Source: an uncultured Porphyromonas sp. | GTDB taxonomy: Bacteria > Bacteroidota > Bacteroidia > Bacteroidales > Porphyromonadaceae | Reading direction: 5' to 3' | Length of the DNA: 40,621 nt | Assembly: GCF_902489635.1 (NCBI RefSeq) | Contig: NZ_CABUAN010000019.1 | Location: 1 to 40,621, forward strand | Shown: one piece after another, positions 31,093 through 40,567 of the stretch | How the letters are laid out: each line of letters starts with the position of its first letter | Numbering within the stretch: position 1 is the first letter of the stretch | Position numbers and translations under genes: made by a program | The notes under the pieces: model-generated | The model's database searches: none | The model's input: the letters and a program-made list of their open reading frames with translations, nothing else | Told to the model about the DNA's origin: nothing

Positions 31093-32790
31093 ATGCGCAC
31101 CATAATCTACTCCACACTAGTACGTCTATGGGGTAATAAGAAAGCGCACGCTCAGCTGACGCCTCATGGCACTCTAGAGCAAAACGGCACAGGCACGCTC
31201 GAAGACTTTGACGATGCAGCACTTGACTACCTCGCTTCGCTAGGAGTCTCTCACCTGTGGCCGATAGGGATCATACGCCACGCCACCCAGACACCTTTGC
31301 ATAGTTGGACTGACTGTCCTGACCAGCACCCCGACATTGTCAAGGGGCAGGCAGGCTCGCCCTACGCTATCACCGACTACTACGACGTACACCCGACCAT
31401 CGTGCGAGAGCCGATGAGGCGACGAACGGCTTTTCGCTCTTTTGTAGAGCGCTGCCATCGTCATGGGCTGAAGGTGATCATAGACTTTGTCCCTAACCAT
31501 GTATCACGACAGTATGATGGTACTCACACGCCCCAGGGGGCTACTCCGCTGGGAGCTAAAGATGATAGGAGCAAAGCGTTTGATCCGAACAACAACTTCT
31601 ACTACCTACCCGGCACTTCGCTTCAGTTACCCAATCGCTCCTCTAGCTATCACGAGGAGCCGGCTCGTGTCACGGGTAATGACTGCTGGTCTGCCACTCC
31701 CTCAGCCAACGACTGGTACGAGACGGTCAAGCTGAACTATGGCGTGGACTACCGCCCCGATGGCTCTCGGATCTCACACTTTGACCCGACGCCTGCCACG
31801 TGGCTGCAGATGCGAGACATACTCTGCTACTGGGCTGCCGAGGGGGTAGACGGCTTTCGCTGTGATATGGTCGAGATGGAGCCGGTGGAGTTTTGGCACT
31901 GGGTCATACCGCAGGTGCAGGAGCAGTATCCCGTCACCTTTGTCGCAGAGATCTACCAGATAGACAACTACCACAAGTACTTAGAGGAGGGAGCCTTCGA
32001 CCTACTCTACGACAAGAGCGGACTCTACGACACGCTCTACCAAGTGATCACTCAGGAGCGCTCGGTTTCTGCTATCGAAGAGCGACTCATCTACAATAAT
32101 AAGGAGTACGCTCCCGATGAGCTACTCTACTTCCTAGAGAACCACGACGAGGTGCGTCTTGCCTCGCCTTACTTTGCCGACACGGCTCAGCGAGGACTCA
32201 CCGCTATGACGCTGCTTGCGCTCGCTACCCCTAGCCCCCTACTCCTCTACGCTGGTCAGGAGTATGGAGAGAGAGGCGTCGATGCCGAGGGGTATAGTGG
32301 TCCTGACGGACGAACCACGATCTTTGACTACTGGAGCATTCCCGCTCTAAGTCAGCGTGACCCTGCCGACCCGATCTATCAAAGCTATCATCGCCTCATG
32401 CAGTGGGCACAGCATCCAGTCATCCTGAGAGGAGCTTTTCACTCGATACAGGAGCAGGCTCGTCAGTGGGGAGGCTTCAATGCTGAGCGCACCTACGGTT
32501 ACCTACGACTACTAGACCCCGCAGAGCAAGAGGCTGGCGAAACAATCGGTATCGCCGTCCTCAGCAACTTCACGGCAGACCCACAGCGTTACCCACTCTT
32601 CCTCCCAGTCTCGGAGGAGCGCAGAGAGACGCAGCAGCTGCTGCGTGTGACGACACACAACTCTCTGGGAGCTCCCCACGAGCAGCTCTACGCCTTCCAG
32701 CCATGGGCTCCGCTGATCGTCGAACTTTCCCCTTATAGTGTACAGATAGTCGAGCTACGAAACGCAAATTCCGGTAGAATTAGTGGCTAG
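31093..32790 (+). CDS. GH13 alpha-amylase family glycosidase
   Basis: The 565-residue protein is a TIM-barrel GH13 enzyme. The conserved regions are DFVPNHV (residues ~136), GFRCDMVEM with nucleophile Asp258, FVAEIYQ with acid/base Glu286, and ENHDEV with Asp352. There is no signal peptide, so it probably acts on internal alpha-glucans such as glycogen or on maltodextrins. The Trp-Asp-rich loop after region I (SSYHEEPARVTGNDCW) and a C-terminal beta-domain are visible. It starts three bases after the patatin gene. Exact specificity cannot be told from sequence. Confidence 0.9.
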   Translation: MRTIIYSTLVRLWGNKKAHAQLTPHGTLEQNGTGTLEDFDDAALDYLASLGVSHLWPIGIIRHATQTPLHSWTDCPDQHPDIVKGQAGSPYAITDYYDVHPTIVREPMRRRTAFRSFVERCHRHGLKVIIDFVPNHVSRQYDGTHTPQGATPLGAKDDRSKAFDPNNNFYYLPGTSLQLPNRSSSYHEEPARVTGNDCWSATPSANDWYETVKLNYGVDYRPDGSRISHFDPTPATWLQMRDILCYWAAEGVDGFRCDMVEMEPVEFWHWVIPQVQEQYPVTFVAEIYQIDNYHKYLEEGAFDLLYDKSGLYDTLYQVITQERSVSAIEERLIYNNKEYAPDELLYFLENHDEVRLASPYFADTAQRGLTAMTLLALATPSPLLLYAGQEYGERGVDAEGYSGPDGRTTIFDYWSIPALSQRDPADPIYQSYHRLMQWAQHPVILRGAFHSIQEQARQWGGFNAERTYGYLRLLDPAEQEAGETIGIAVLSNFTADPQRYPLFLPVSEERRETQQLLRVTTHNSLGAPHEQLYAFQPWAPLIVELSPYSVQIVELRNANSGRISG

Positions 32791-32805
32791 GTGGTGAAAA
32801 AGTCG

Positions 32806-32813
32806 TACCTTTG
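32806..32813 (+). promoter_or_regulatory. Promoter -7 element of the nfn pair
   Basis: TACCTTTG fits TAnnTTTG and lies 69 bp before the ATG at 32882. The -33 element is not clear. Confidence 0.5.
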
Positions 32814-32881
32814 GCAATACCTATCTCTAGGTACCCTATCGAGACCATTCTTGATTAGCATATATCATATCACACAACGCT

Positions 32882-33667
32882 ATGAATCGTATAGTCAGTA
32901 AGACTTTTCTCTCCGAAAAAGTAGCCAAGCTGGTTGTCGAGGCACCCCTGATTGCCAAGTCACGCCGTGCTGGACACTTTGTCATCGTACGTGTCACCGA
33001 CCATAGTGAGCGCGTACCCTACACTATTGCCGATGCTGATGTAGATGCCGGCACGATCACGCTGATCGTTCAGGCAGTCGGCGAGTCCTCTCAGCGACTA
33101 GTTGCTCTGAACGCTGGAGACATGATCCACGATATCGTGGGGCCCCTAGGACAAGCCACACATATTGAGAACTTTGGCACCGTAGTCTGTGCTGGTGGTG
33201 GTGTCGGTATGGCACCGCTCTACCCGATCGCTCGAGCACTCAAGGCTGCTGGCAATAAGGTGATCGTCGTCGCTGCAGCACGTACTAAGGAACTCATCAT
33301 ACTAGAGAAGGAGTTCAGAGAGTTTGCTGACGAGGTCATCATCATGACCGACGATGGCTCCTATGGCACCAAGGGTCTCGTGACTGATGGTGTCGAGTCT
33401 GTCATCAAGCGTGAGAAAGTAGACCTCTGCGTGACCATTGGTCCCGCCATCATGATGAAGTTTGTAGCCCTGCTTACTAAGAAGTACAACATCCCCACCA
33501 CCGCCTCACTCAATACCATCATGGTAGATGGCACGGGCATGTGCGGTGCTTGTCGTATCACCGTCGGAGGCAAGACGCGCTTCGTATGCGTCGATGGACC
33601 TGAGTTTGACGCTCACCAGGTAGACTTTGACGAGCTACTGATGCGTCTGAATACCTATAAGAAGTAA
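32882..33667 (+). CDS. NfnA-like FAD/NAD-binding ferredoxin reductase subunit
   Basis: The 261-residue protein is a ferredoxin-NADP reductase-type subunit. The FAD part includes RAGHFVIVRV and SERVPYTIADAD; the NAD part contains CAGGGVGMAPLYPIARAL. The C-terminal GMCGACRITVGGKTRFVC provides Cys221, Cys224 and Cys236 for a 2Fe-2S cluster, with a fourth non-Cys ligand expected, as in NfnA. NfnAB couples NADH and ferredoxin oxidation to NADPH formation by flavin bifurcation; the same architecture also occurs in sulfide dehydrogenase and archaeal glutamate synthase beta-type complexes. Its partner starts 31 bp downstream. The promoter is probably at 32806-32813. Confidence 0.88.
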   Translation: MNRIVSKTFLSEKVAKLVVEAPLIAKSRRAGHFVIVRVTDHSERVPYTIADADVDAGTITLIVQAVGESSQRLVALNAGDMIHDIVGPLGQATHIENFGTVVCAGGGVGMAPLYPIARALKAAGNKVIVVAAARTKELIILEKEFREFADEVIIMTDDGSYGTKGLVTDGVESVIKREKVDLCVTIGPAIMMKFVALLTKKYNIPTTASLNTIMVDGTGMCGACRITVGGKTRFVCVDGPEFDAHQVDFDELLMRLNTYKK

Positions 33668-33698
33668 CCGTATCACACTGAGCTAACCACATATTACA

Positions 33699-35174
33699 AT
33701 GTCAGAACAAAAGGATCTGATCACCGCTCGTCGCAACGAACCTTGGCGCGAGGAGCTTCGCAAGGCACATACCGGCAAGGAGCGCATGGCTATACCACGA
33801 GTCAAGATGACTGAGGTGGACCCTCATGAGCGTGCTCACAGTCTAACGAAAGAGGTCAACTGTGGTCTCACCGAGGCTGAGGCGCGTCAAGAGGCTATTC
33901 GCTGTCTCGACTGTGCCAATCCCTCTTGTATGGAGGGTTGCCCCGTATCCATCAACATACCCTCTTTTATCAAAAACGTAGAGCGTGGAGACTTTGCCGC
34001 AGCTGCGCATATCATCCGTGAGAGTAGTTCGCTGCCCGCTGTGTGCGGTCGTGTATGCCCTCAGGAGAAGCAGTGTGAGAAGCACTGTATCTACACGGAG
34101 AAGATGAAGCGCGATGCCGTCGCCATCGGTTATCTAGAGCGCTTTGTAGCAGACTATGAGCGAGAGAATGGGCTGTACGAGCTACCCGAGATGGCTCCCG
34201 CCAATGGCAAGAAGATTGCCGTCATCGGTAGTGGTCCTGCTGGACTCTCTTTCGCTGGCGATATGGCGCGCTGGGGTTACGATGTGACCGTCTTCGAAGC
34301 TCTGCACGAGGTCGGTGGCGTGCTGAAGTATGGTATCCCCGAGTTCCGCCTCCCGCTACGCGTCGTCAATGCCGAGCTCAAGATCTTGGAGCAGATGGGC
34401 GTACACTTTGAGACCAATGTCGTCGTAGGGCGTACGCTCTCTTACGAGCAGCTACAGGAGATGGGCTTCGTAGGCATTTTCGTGGGTAGTGGTGCTGGTT
34501 TGCCCAACTTTATGAACATCCCTGGCGAAAACCTCGCTGGCGTCATGAGTTCTAACGAGTACCTCACTCGTGTCAACCTGATGGGTGCTGGCACCGAGGG
34601 TGCTGAGACACCTATCTATAAGGGAGACGTGGTCGCTGTGATCGGTGGTGGTAACACCGCTATGGACTCAGTCCGTACGGCACTCCGCCTTGGTGCTAAG
34701 CGTGCTATGATCGTCTATCGTCGTAGTGAGGAGGAGATGCCCGCACGTCATGAGGAGATCCTGCATGCTAAGGCTGAGGGCGTCGAGTTCCTCACCCTAC
34801 ATAACCCTATCGAGTACGAGGGCAACGAAAAGGGCAAAGTGCGCCGCATGAAGCTGCAGCGCATGGAGCTAGGCGACCCCACACCCGATGGTCGTCGCAA
34901 GCCGGTCCCCATACCCGGAGCTATCGATGAGGTAGATGTAGATGTCGTCGTCGTGAGCATCGGTGTCTCGCCGAACCCGCTCATACCACGCTCCTTCCAG
35001 GGTCTGGAAGTTTCGCCCAAGGGGACTGTCATCGTCAACGAGCAAAACCAGAGTTCTATCAAAGAGGTCTACGCCGGTGGCGATATCGTCCGTGGAGGTG
35101 CGACAGTCATCCTCGCTATGGGTGACGGACGCAAGGCTGCTGCCAATATGCACGCAGCTCTAAGCCAGCAGTAA
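33699..35174 (+). CDS. NfnB/GltD-like NADPH-dependent oxidoreductase subunit
   Basis: The 491-residue protein has an N-terminal Fe-S region with cysteines in CLDCANPSCMEGCPV and CGRVCPQEKQCEKHC (two 4Fe-4S clusters). A first Rossmann motif (VIGSGPAGLSFAGDMA) binds FAD and a second (VIGGGNTAMDSVRTAL) binds NADPH. The order fits GltD and NfnB. With the adjacent NfnA-like subunit it should form the Nfn transhydrogenase rather than a glutamate synthase, since no large GltB subunit is nearby. priA begins 25 bp downstream. Confidence 0.88.
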   Translation: MSEQKDLITARRNEPWREELRKAHTGKERMAIPRVKMTEVDPHERAHSLTKEVNCGLTEAEARQEAIRCLDCANPSCMEGCPVSINIPSFIKNVERGDFAAAAHIIRESSSLPAVCGRVCPQEKQCEKHCIYTEKMKRDAVAIGYLERFVADYERENGLYELPEMAPANGKKIAVIGSGPAGLSFAGDMARWGYDVTVFEALHEVGGVLKYGIPEFRLPLRVVNAELKILEQMGVHFETNVVVGRTLSYEQLQEMGFVGIFVGSGAGLPNFMNIPGENLAGVMSSNEYLTRVNLMGAGTEGAETPIYKGDVVAVIGGGNTAMDSVRTALRLGAKRAMIVYRRSEEEMPARHEEILHAKAEGVEFLTLHNPIEYEGNEKGKVRRMKLQRMELGDPTPDGRRKPVPIPGAIDEVDVDVVVVSIGVSPNPLIPRSFQGLEVSPKGTVIVNEQNQSSIKEVYAGGDIVRGGATVILAMGDGRKAAANMHAALSQQ

Positions 35175-35199
35175 CTTAGCACAGCCAGTAGCTCTGCCT

Positions 35200-37803
35200 A
35201 TGCTGGCGCGCATCATCCTACCCCTAGCCCTCGAGGAGGAGTACACTTATCGTGTACCCGAGGCGCTGTGTGAACAGGCGAGGGTCGGTATGCGTGCGCT
35301 AGTGCAGTTTGGCAGTAAGCGCTACTATTACGCTATCATATCTCAGCTGATCGAGGAGTCGGACAGACCTCTCGGTCAGCTGAAGTCTATTATAGCCCTA
35401 CCCGATCGTGAGGCGATCGTGACCTCTAGGGAGATAGAGCTCTGGCGCTGGGGTGCCGCCTATTACATCTGTTCGCTGGGAGCCTGGCTCACCGCCGCTA
35501 TACCGAGTAGCTACCTACCCTCTAGTGAGACGCAGGTAGCGTGGCGAGAGCCAGACGAAACGGCCGAAGGCGATCAAGCGACCGACTACAAAGCGACCGA
35601 ACTATCGGAAGAGATACGCTGTGAGCTACTCTCCATGCGAGGGCATCAGGCGAAGGTGAGCAAGCTGGCGAAGATCCTTGGCGACCGTATTTACCCCGAG
35701 ATAGACCGACTCCTGCAGGCTGGTGTACTCATCGGTAGTGAGTCTATACCACGTTACAGCCGCTCTGTGCAGGTCGGCTCGCCAGCCGTGCAGTTTGTCG
35801 AGGAGCTATGCTCTGAGGAGGCGCTCAGCGAACTTGTCGAGAGCCTCTCCCGCGCCAAGGCGCAGAGAGCTATGGTAGAGCAGCTGATAGACCTCCTCTA
35901 CCAGCATGAGCTACCGCTCGACACGCCCCTACTCCGAGAGACACTCGTCGGGAGAGACACCAATCGGCAGGCCACACTCCGTACGCTCATCAAGCGAGGC
36001 ATACTACGAGAGACGGCGACACTCGCCGACCCGCTCATACGCCCCACGGCACAGCGCACCGCCTCAGCAGCTGGAGAGCAGCGACAGAGTCAGCTCTTCG
36101 AGAGTCTCATCGGCGAAACGACCAAACCCGTACTCTACCAAGCTACAAGCAATGAAGAGCAAATAGAACTGGTCGTCTCGATGGTCGAGCAGATGCTCCA
36201 GCGCAACCCCGCAACACAGGTAACTATCTATGTGCCACAGCTCTTCCTCTTTGACCAAAGCCTGCTCTACAGTGCCCTGCAGCAGCTAGCCAGAGGCAGC
36301 GGAGAGAGACGACGAGCGACGCCCTTTGACCTCGTCCTCTACAGCTCCTCCACGACAGACGCTGAGCGGATGGCGCTACGTGCTAGACTCCTCGGGCTGA
36401 CACACCGAGAGCGTGGACTCATCGTCCTCACCTCTCGCATGGGTAGCCTCCTACCCCTCTCGCACTGTGACCTCGTCATCGTTACCGACGAGGAGAGCAG
36501 TCGCTACAAGCAGTCCGAGCCAGCCCCGCGCTATCATGCGCGTGACCTGACTGTCGTCGCTTGCAAGAGCAGCCAGACGCCTCTCCTACTGACTACCGTC
36601 GCCCCCTCTGCCGAGGCACTATACAACGTCGAGCGGGGATACTACCGTTCGCTCAATCAGCTTGATACATCGACCACTACCACCCCCAGAGCACCACGCC
36701 CCTTCGAGCTGATCGACCTATCCCTTCAGCGCAAGCAGGGCAAGCTCCCATGGGGACAAATGCTCTCCATCGAGCTACGCAAAGCCCTCCTCGAGCAGTG
36801 CCAAGCAGGACACAAAAGCATCCTCCTACTCAATCGTCGGGGCTACGCTCCGCACCTCGTCTGTAGACATTGTCAGAAGACGCTCCAGTGTCCCAACTGC
36901 GATGTAGGACTGGTCTACCACAAGTCCACACAGAGCGTCAGCTGTAGCTACTGCTGCTTCACAGCGCCTGCTCCTCGCATCTGTCCTCACTGTCATCAGA
37001 GTGACCAGGTTCCACTAGACAAGAGTGAAGTTGCGATAGACAACAGCCGGGGGGCCTTTAGCATACAGGGCTACGGTGTAGAGCGTATCGCCGAGGAGCT
37101 CACGCTCTTCATCCCGACAGAGGTTCCCATCCTAGAGCTCAGTGCCTCGCAATACTATAATAAGGAGGCGCAGCAACGGATGCGTCAGCTGATACGTAGC
37201 GACGAGCCAGCCATACTGGTCGGCACCTCAAGTCTTATCTATCTAGATGCTATCCGCAATGTAGGGCTCATTGGCTTGGCAAATCTAGACCAGCTGATCG
37301 TGGGCGATGACTTCAGAGCCAACGAGCGGGCCTATGCCGCACTCAGTCGCTTCGGGAGCAACTACCCCTCAGCGCAGCTCTACATACAGAGCTACCAGAC
37401 CGACACACCTCTCCTCGAGAGCCTGCAGGGCGGTGACACGGCAGAGCCTTATGGCATAGGCGAGCTAGCAGAGCGTGAGTACCTCCGCTTTCCTCCCTAT
37501 GTGCGCCTCATCTACGTTTACATACGAGGAGCCTCCGAGGGAGATGTCTGCTACACCGCTGCAGCACTAGCACGTACGATGCAGACGGAGCCGTTTCAGT
37601 CACTCTGGCAGGCTTCTGAGTCCAACGCGCCCTACGTCTCTTGGGTGCGTATGCGCCATATTCGCTATATTTGCATGAAAATTCGTCCCTCTAGCCCTTG
37701 GCGGGAGGTGCGAAGGCAGATTTCTCATATTATCTCCACGATACAGAAGAGTGCTATCCAAGCTCGGAGGGTGCAGATCTACTGCGACGTAGATCCACTC
37801 TAG
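35200..37803 (+). CDS. priA: PriA homologue with degenerate helicase motifs
   Basis: PriA restarts stalled replication forks as a 3'-to-5' helicase. The 867-residue protein has the N-terminal 3'BD-like domain (ILPLALEEEYTYRVPEAL) and all eight zinc cysteines (555, 558, 564, 567, 582, 585, 595, 598). The C-terminal domain is also in place. The motor motifs are not recognisable: the Walker A site around 312-320 reads LYQATSNEE with no GKT/GKS anywhere, DEEH is TDEESS (429-434), GSATPS is TTVAPS, motif V GTQMIAKG is GTSSLIYL, and QxxGRxGR is LSRFGSNYPS (715-724). The frame is open and the length normal, so this is not a simple pseudogene. It may be a catalytically dead PriA that still binds forks. 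It follows nfnB by 25 bp. Confidence 0.8.
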   Translation: MLARIILPLALEEEYTYRVPEALCEQARVGMRALVQFGSKRYYYAIISQLIEESDRPLGQLKSIIALPDREAIVTSREIELWRWGAAYYICSLGAWLTAAIPSSYLPSSETQVAWREPDETAEGDQATDYKATELSEEIRCELLSMRGHQAKVSKLAKILGDRIYPEIDRLLQAGVLIGSESIPRYSRSVQVGSPAVQFVEELCSEEALSELVESLSRAKAQRAMVEQLIDLLYQHELPLDTPLLRETLVGRDTNRQATLRTLIKRGILRETATLADPLIRPTAQRTASAAGEQRQSQLFESLIGETTKPVLYQATSNEEQIELVVSMVEQMLQRNPATQVTIYVPQLFLFDQSLLYSALQQLARGSGERRRATPFDLVLYSSSTTDAERMALRARLLGLTHRERGLIVLTSRMGSLLPLSHCDLVIVTDEESSRYKQSEPAPRYHARDLTVVACKSSQTPLLLTTVAPSAEALYNVERGYYRSLNQLDTSTTTTPRAPRPFELIDLSLQRKQGKLPWGQMLSIELRKALLEQCQAGHKSILLLNRRGYAPHLVCRHCQKTLQCPNCDVGLVYHKSTQSVSCSYCCFTAPAPRICPHCHQSDQVPLDKSEVAIDNSRGAFSIQGYGVERIAEELTLFIPTEVPILELSASQYYNKEAQQRMRQLIRSDEPAILVGTSSLIYLDAIRNVGLIGLANLDQLIVGDDFRANERAYAALSRFGSNYPSAQLYIQSYQTDTPLLESLQGGDTAEPYGIGELAEREYLRFPPYVRLIYVYIRGASEGDVCYTAAALARTMQTEPFQSLWQASESNAPYVSWVRMRHIRYICMKIRPSSPWREVRRQISHIISTIQKSAIQARRVQIYCDVDPL

Positions 37804-37821
37804 CACCATAAAGAGCTAGAC

Positions 37822-37856
37822 GCTCAGCCTATTGTGTGGGGATGTGAGCTTTTTTT
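37822..37856 (+). terminator. Possible intrinsic terminator after priA
   Basis: GCTCA (37822-37826) and TGAGC (37845-37849) form a 5-bp stem with a long loop, followed by seven T residues (37850-37856). The stem is short, so confidence is moderate. Confidence 0.4.
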
Positions 37857-37893
37857 AGATTATACTCATTCGAGTCCTATATAAGTAGTATCC

Positions 37894-39276
37894 ATGCATT
37901 ACTATCGCTTTACCTTCTTATTATCACTCATCGCCCTTATCGGGGCATACCCCTTAGCAGCACAGGCAGATCACTCGGCAAGCCTCCAGAGCGAGGCTGA
38001 CAGCGTCACGGCGCCCGTCGAGCTCACGACCCTCAAGGTGCAGTACCTCCTCAATCGCTCCAACCCCGTGGCACCACTACCCAAAGAGGTACTCCCCACC
38101 ACCCTACTGCTGCAAGCTCCCCTCTCGTCGGCCGTGAGCGTCATCTCTACTGACCAAGCTCCCGAGCTATCTCTAGACTTACCCATCAGCTTAGTAAGCA
38201 AAAGCAGTCCAATTGCCACAGCACTGCAAAACGAGGAGCTACAGCTCCCCCTCTTACAGCAATACTACGAGCGTAGCTTGCAAAGCGTCAACCAGCTCAA
38301 GCTTGCCACCCCCACACTCATCACACGTCGAGAGGGCGACCTACTAGCACACCGCATAGATATGACCACCGTTGGGAGCTCGAAGCCCATCGTCGCAGCA
38401 GCCGTCGATACTCCCTTTGCAGGCGTTAATGCATCAGACCAGCTCCACGGGGTAACACTCGGGCGAAAATACTGGTTCCCAGGCTTAGAGAGTAGCATAC
38501 AGTTTAGCCAGACCTACATCTCGCCCAACTGGCACAAGGGTGGTAACAGCGCGCTCGCCCTCCATAGCAAGCAGCTCCTCCGTCTGAGCTACGAAAAGGA
38601 CAAGGTCAACTGGCTCAACGAGCTAGAGTGGCGTCTCGGACTCAACGCTGAGATACGTGACTCGCTCCAGGGGTACAACGTCTCTGACGACCTCCTCCGC
38701 CTACGTAGCAACTTAGGTATCAAAGCCTTCAAGGGGTGGTACTACTCACTAGATGTAGAGGCTCGCACGCAAGCCTTCGAGCAGCGATCTGAAGATAAGA
38801 CCGTGGTCTACTCCGCCTTCGCCTCACCACTCACACTCACCGCGGGTCTCGGTATGAAGTGGGTCGTAGACAACAAGTCCAAGACCTACTACGGGCGTCG
38901 TTTCCGACTAGATCTCAATATCGCTCCCCTCGCCTATGACTTCAAGTGGTCTGCACGCAAGGATATAGATATGACCCGACATGGCTTTGAGGAGGGCAAA
39001 AACATCTACAGCGCCATCGGCTCTATGCTCCGCGCCAATATGATCTGGGACTTCACCGACACCTTTGCATGGGAGTCGCGACTCTACTACAATACCAGCT
39101 ACAAGCGTATCGAGACCGAGTTTGAGAACTCACTCGTCTTCGCCTTCAGTCGCTACATCTCCACCCGTATCAACGTCTTGCTACGCTACGACGATGCCGT
39201 ACCGCTCACCCCTGAGAATAGATCTCGTCTACAGATCTACGAGATGCTGACCATCGGCTTCGACCTGAAGATTTAA
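37894..39276 (+). CDS. DUF3078 outer-membrane-associated protein
   Basis: A signal peptide (ends near PLAAQA) precedes a ~180-residue low-complexity N-terminal part and a beta-rich C-terminal region. The hallmarks YWFPGLESSIQFSQTYISPNWHKGGNSALALHSKQLL and the later NWLNELEWRLGLNAE and WYYSLDVEARTQAF fit the DUF3078 family of Bacteroidetes. It ends in a strand MLTIGFDLKI, so it may be a barrel or periplasmic beta-protein. No function is established. It begins after a possible terminator and is 12 bp before tgt, so it may be cotranscribed with tgt. Confidence 0.82.
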   Translation: MHYYRFTFLLSLIALIGAYPLAAQADHSASLQSEADSVTAPVELTTLKVQYLLNRSNPVAPLPKEVLPTTLLLQAPLSSAVSVISTDQAPELSLDLPISLVSKSSPIATALQNEELQLPLLQQYYERSLQSVNQLKLATPTLITRREGDLLAHRIDMTTVGSSKPIVAAAVDTPFAGVNASDQLHGVTLGRKYWFPGLESSIQFSQTYISPNWHKGGNSALALHSKQLLRLSYEKDKVNWLNELEWRLGLNAEIRDSLQGYNVSDDLLRLRSNLGIKAFKGWYYSLDVEARTQAFEQRSEDKTVVYSAFASPLTLTAGLGMKWVVDNKSKTYYGRRFRLDLNIAPLAYDFKWSARKDIDMTRHGFEEGKNIYSAIGSMLRANMIWDFTDTFAWESRLYYNTSYKRIETEFENSLVFAFSRYISTRINVLLRYDDAVPLTPENRSRLQIYEMLTIGFDLKI

Positions 39277-39288
39277 CCAGCTGGCCTC

Positions 39289-40419
39289 ATGCAGTTTACC
39301 ATAGACCACAACTGTCCCCATAGCGACGCACGCACTGGAGTCATCAAGACCGCCCACGGAGATATACAGACCCCCGTCTTCATGCCCGTGGGTACCGCTG
39401 GAGCCATCAAGGCGGTCACGATGGAGCAGATGGAGCAGGAGACCGATGCGCGGATCATCCTCGGCAATACCTACCACCTCTACCTGCGTCCCGGCATAGA
39501 GATACTCAAAGAGGTAGGCGGTCTGCACCGCTTTGGCACTTGGAGCAAGCCCATCCTGACGGATAGTGGAGGCTACCAAGTCTTCTCGTTAGCAGCCATG
39601 CGACGCATCACACCCGAAGGCGTCACCTTCGCTTCGCACATCGACGGCTCCAGGCACCTCTTCACCCCCGAGCGGGTTATGGAGATAGAGCGTGCCATAG
39701 GGGCAGACATTATGATGGCCTTCGACGAGTGCTGCCCAGGAGATGCCAGCTACGCCTATGCTAAGCAGTCACTAGACACCACCGAGCAGTGGCTCGACCG
39801 CTGCATCAAGCACCTCGAGCATACCCCGCCTCTCTATGGTTACGAGCAGGCTCTCTTCCCAATCGTGCAGGGATGTGTCTACCCCGACCTCAGACGTCGA
39901 GCGGCCGAGCATATAGCTTCGCTAGGCGCCCCCGGCAATGCCATCGGCGGACTAGCTGTCGGCGAGCCTACCGACAAGATGTACGAGATGATCGAGCTGA
40001 CCAATAGCATCCTTCCCAAGGATAAGCCACGCTACCTCATGGGCGTCGGTACACCAGCCAACATACTAGAGGGCATCGCACGTGGAGTCGACATGTTTGA
40101 CTGCATCATGCCCACACGCAACGCCCGCAATGGTCAGCTCTTCACCTGGCAAGGCACCATCAACATACGCAATGCCAAGTGGCGCACCTGTCACGAGCCA
40201 ATAGACCCCGAGGGCACCGCATCGACCGACCACCGCTACACCCGCGCCTACCTCTACCACCTCTTTAAGGCGCAGGAGATCACGGGGCTCACACTGGCTA
40301 GTATCCACAACATCGCCTTCTACCTCGACCTGGTCAACCAAGCGCACGACCACATCGTGGCAGGCGACTACACTGATTGGATGCGCAGCGTCCTGCCAGC
40401 CCTCACCCGCCGGCTCTAG
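39289..40419 (+). CDS. tgt: Queuine tRNA-ribosyltransferase
   Basis: Tgt replaces guanine-34 of GUN-anticodon tRNAs with preQ1 in queuosine synthesis. LTDSGGYQVFSL near residue 90 (base-binding Asp), GGLAVGEPTDKM and the nucleophile segment GVDMFDCIMPTRNARNGQ are intact. The zinc site is altered: the usual Cys-x-Cys-x-x-Cys is PEGTASTD, so Cys 302/304/307-equivalents are Gly309, Ala311 and Asp314, while His340 is retained. The enzyme may not bind zinc there. Length of 376 residues is normal. It starts 12 bp after the DUF3078 gene. Confidence 0.93.
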   Translation: MQFTIDHNCPHSDARTGVIKTAHGDIQTPVFMPVGTAGAIKAVTMEQMEQETDARIILGNTYHLYLRPGIEILKEVGGLHRFGTWSKPILTDSGGYQVFSLAAMRRITPEGVTFASHIDGSRHLFTPERVMEIERAIGADIMMAFDECCPGDASYAYAKQSLDTTEQWLDRCIKHLEHTPPLYGYEQALFPIVQGCVYPDLRRRAAEHIASLGAPGNAIGGLAVGEPTDKMYEMIELTNSILPKDKPRYLMGVGTPANILEGIARGVDMFDCIMPTRNARNGQLFTWQGTINIRNAKWRTCHEPIDPEGTASTDHRYTRAYLYHLFKAQEITGLTLASIHNIAFYLDLVNQAHDHIVAGDYTDWMRSVLPALTRRL

Positions 40420-40483
40420 CCCGTGCGTACAGTCAATGATCACTTACGCAATATCTTTCTCTCGGGGGAATTGTCCGAAGAGG

Positions 40484-40567
40484 GAACTATCCGGAAATCC
40501 CGAATAGTTCAGCAAGAAGAGACTGTTGCAAAAGTCAACAGTCTCACAATCTTGCAAGCAAGATTGT
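40484..40567. other. Three consecutive hairpins after tgt
   Basis: Hairpin 1: GAACTAT (40484-40490) with ATAGTTC (40504-40510) plus an inner CGG/CCG. Hairpin 2: GAGACTGTTG (40519-40528) with CAACAGTCTC (40536-40545), perfect, 7-base loop. Hairpin 3: ACAATCTTGC (40546-40555) with GCAAGATTGT (40558-40567), perfect, two-base loop. None has a T-tract. The block could be a repeat, an insertion-sequence end or a small RNA; the window ends soon after. Confidence 0.6.

Noticed and set aside
35200..37803. priA as a pseudogene
   Set aside because: The frame is open over 867 codons, the zinc cysteines are all present and the domain order is intact.
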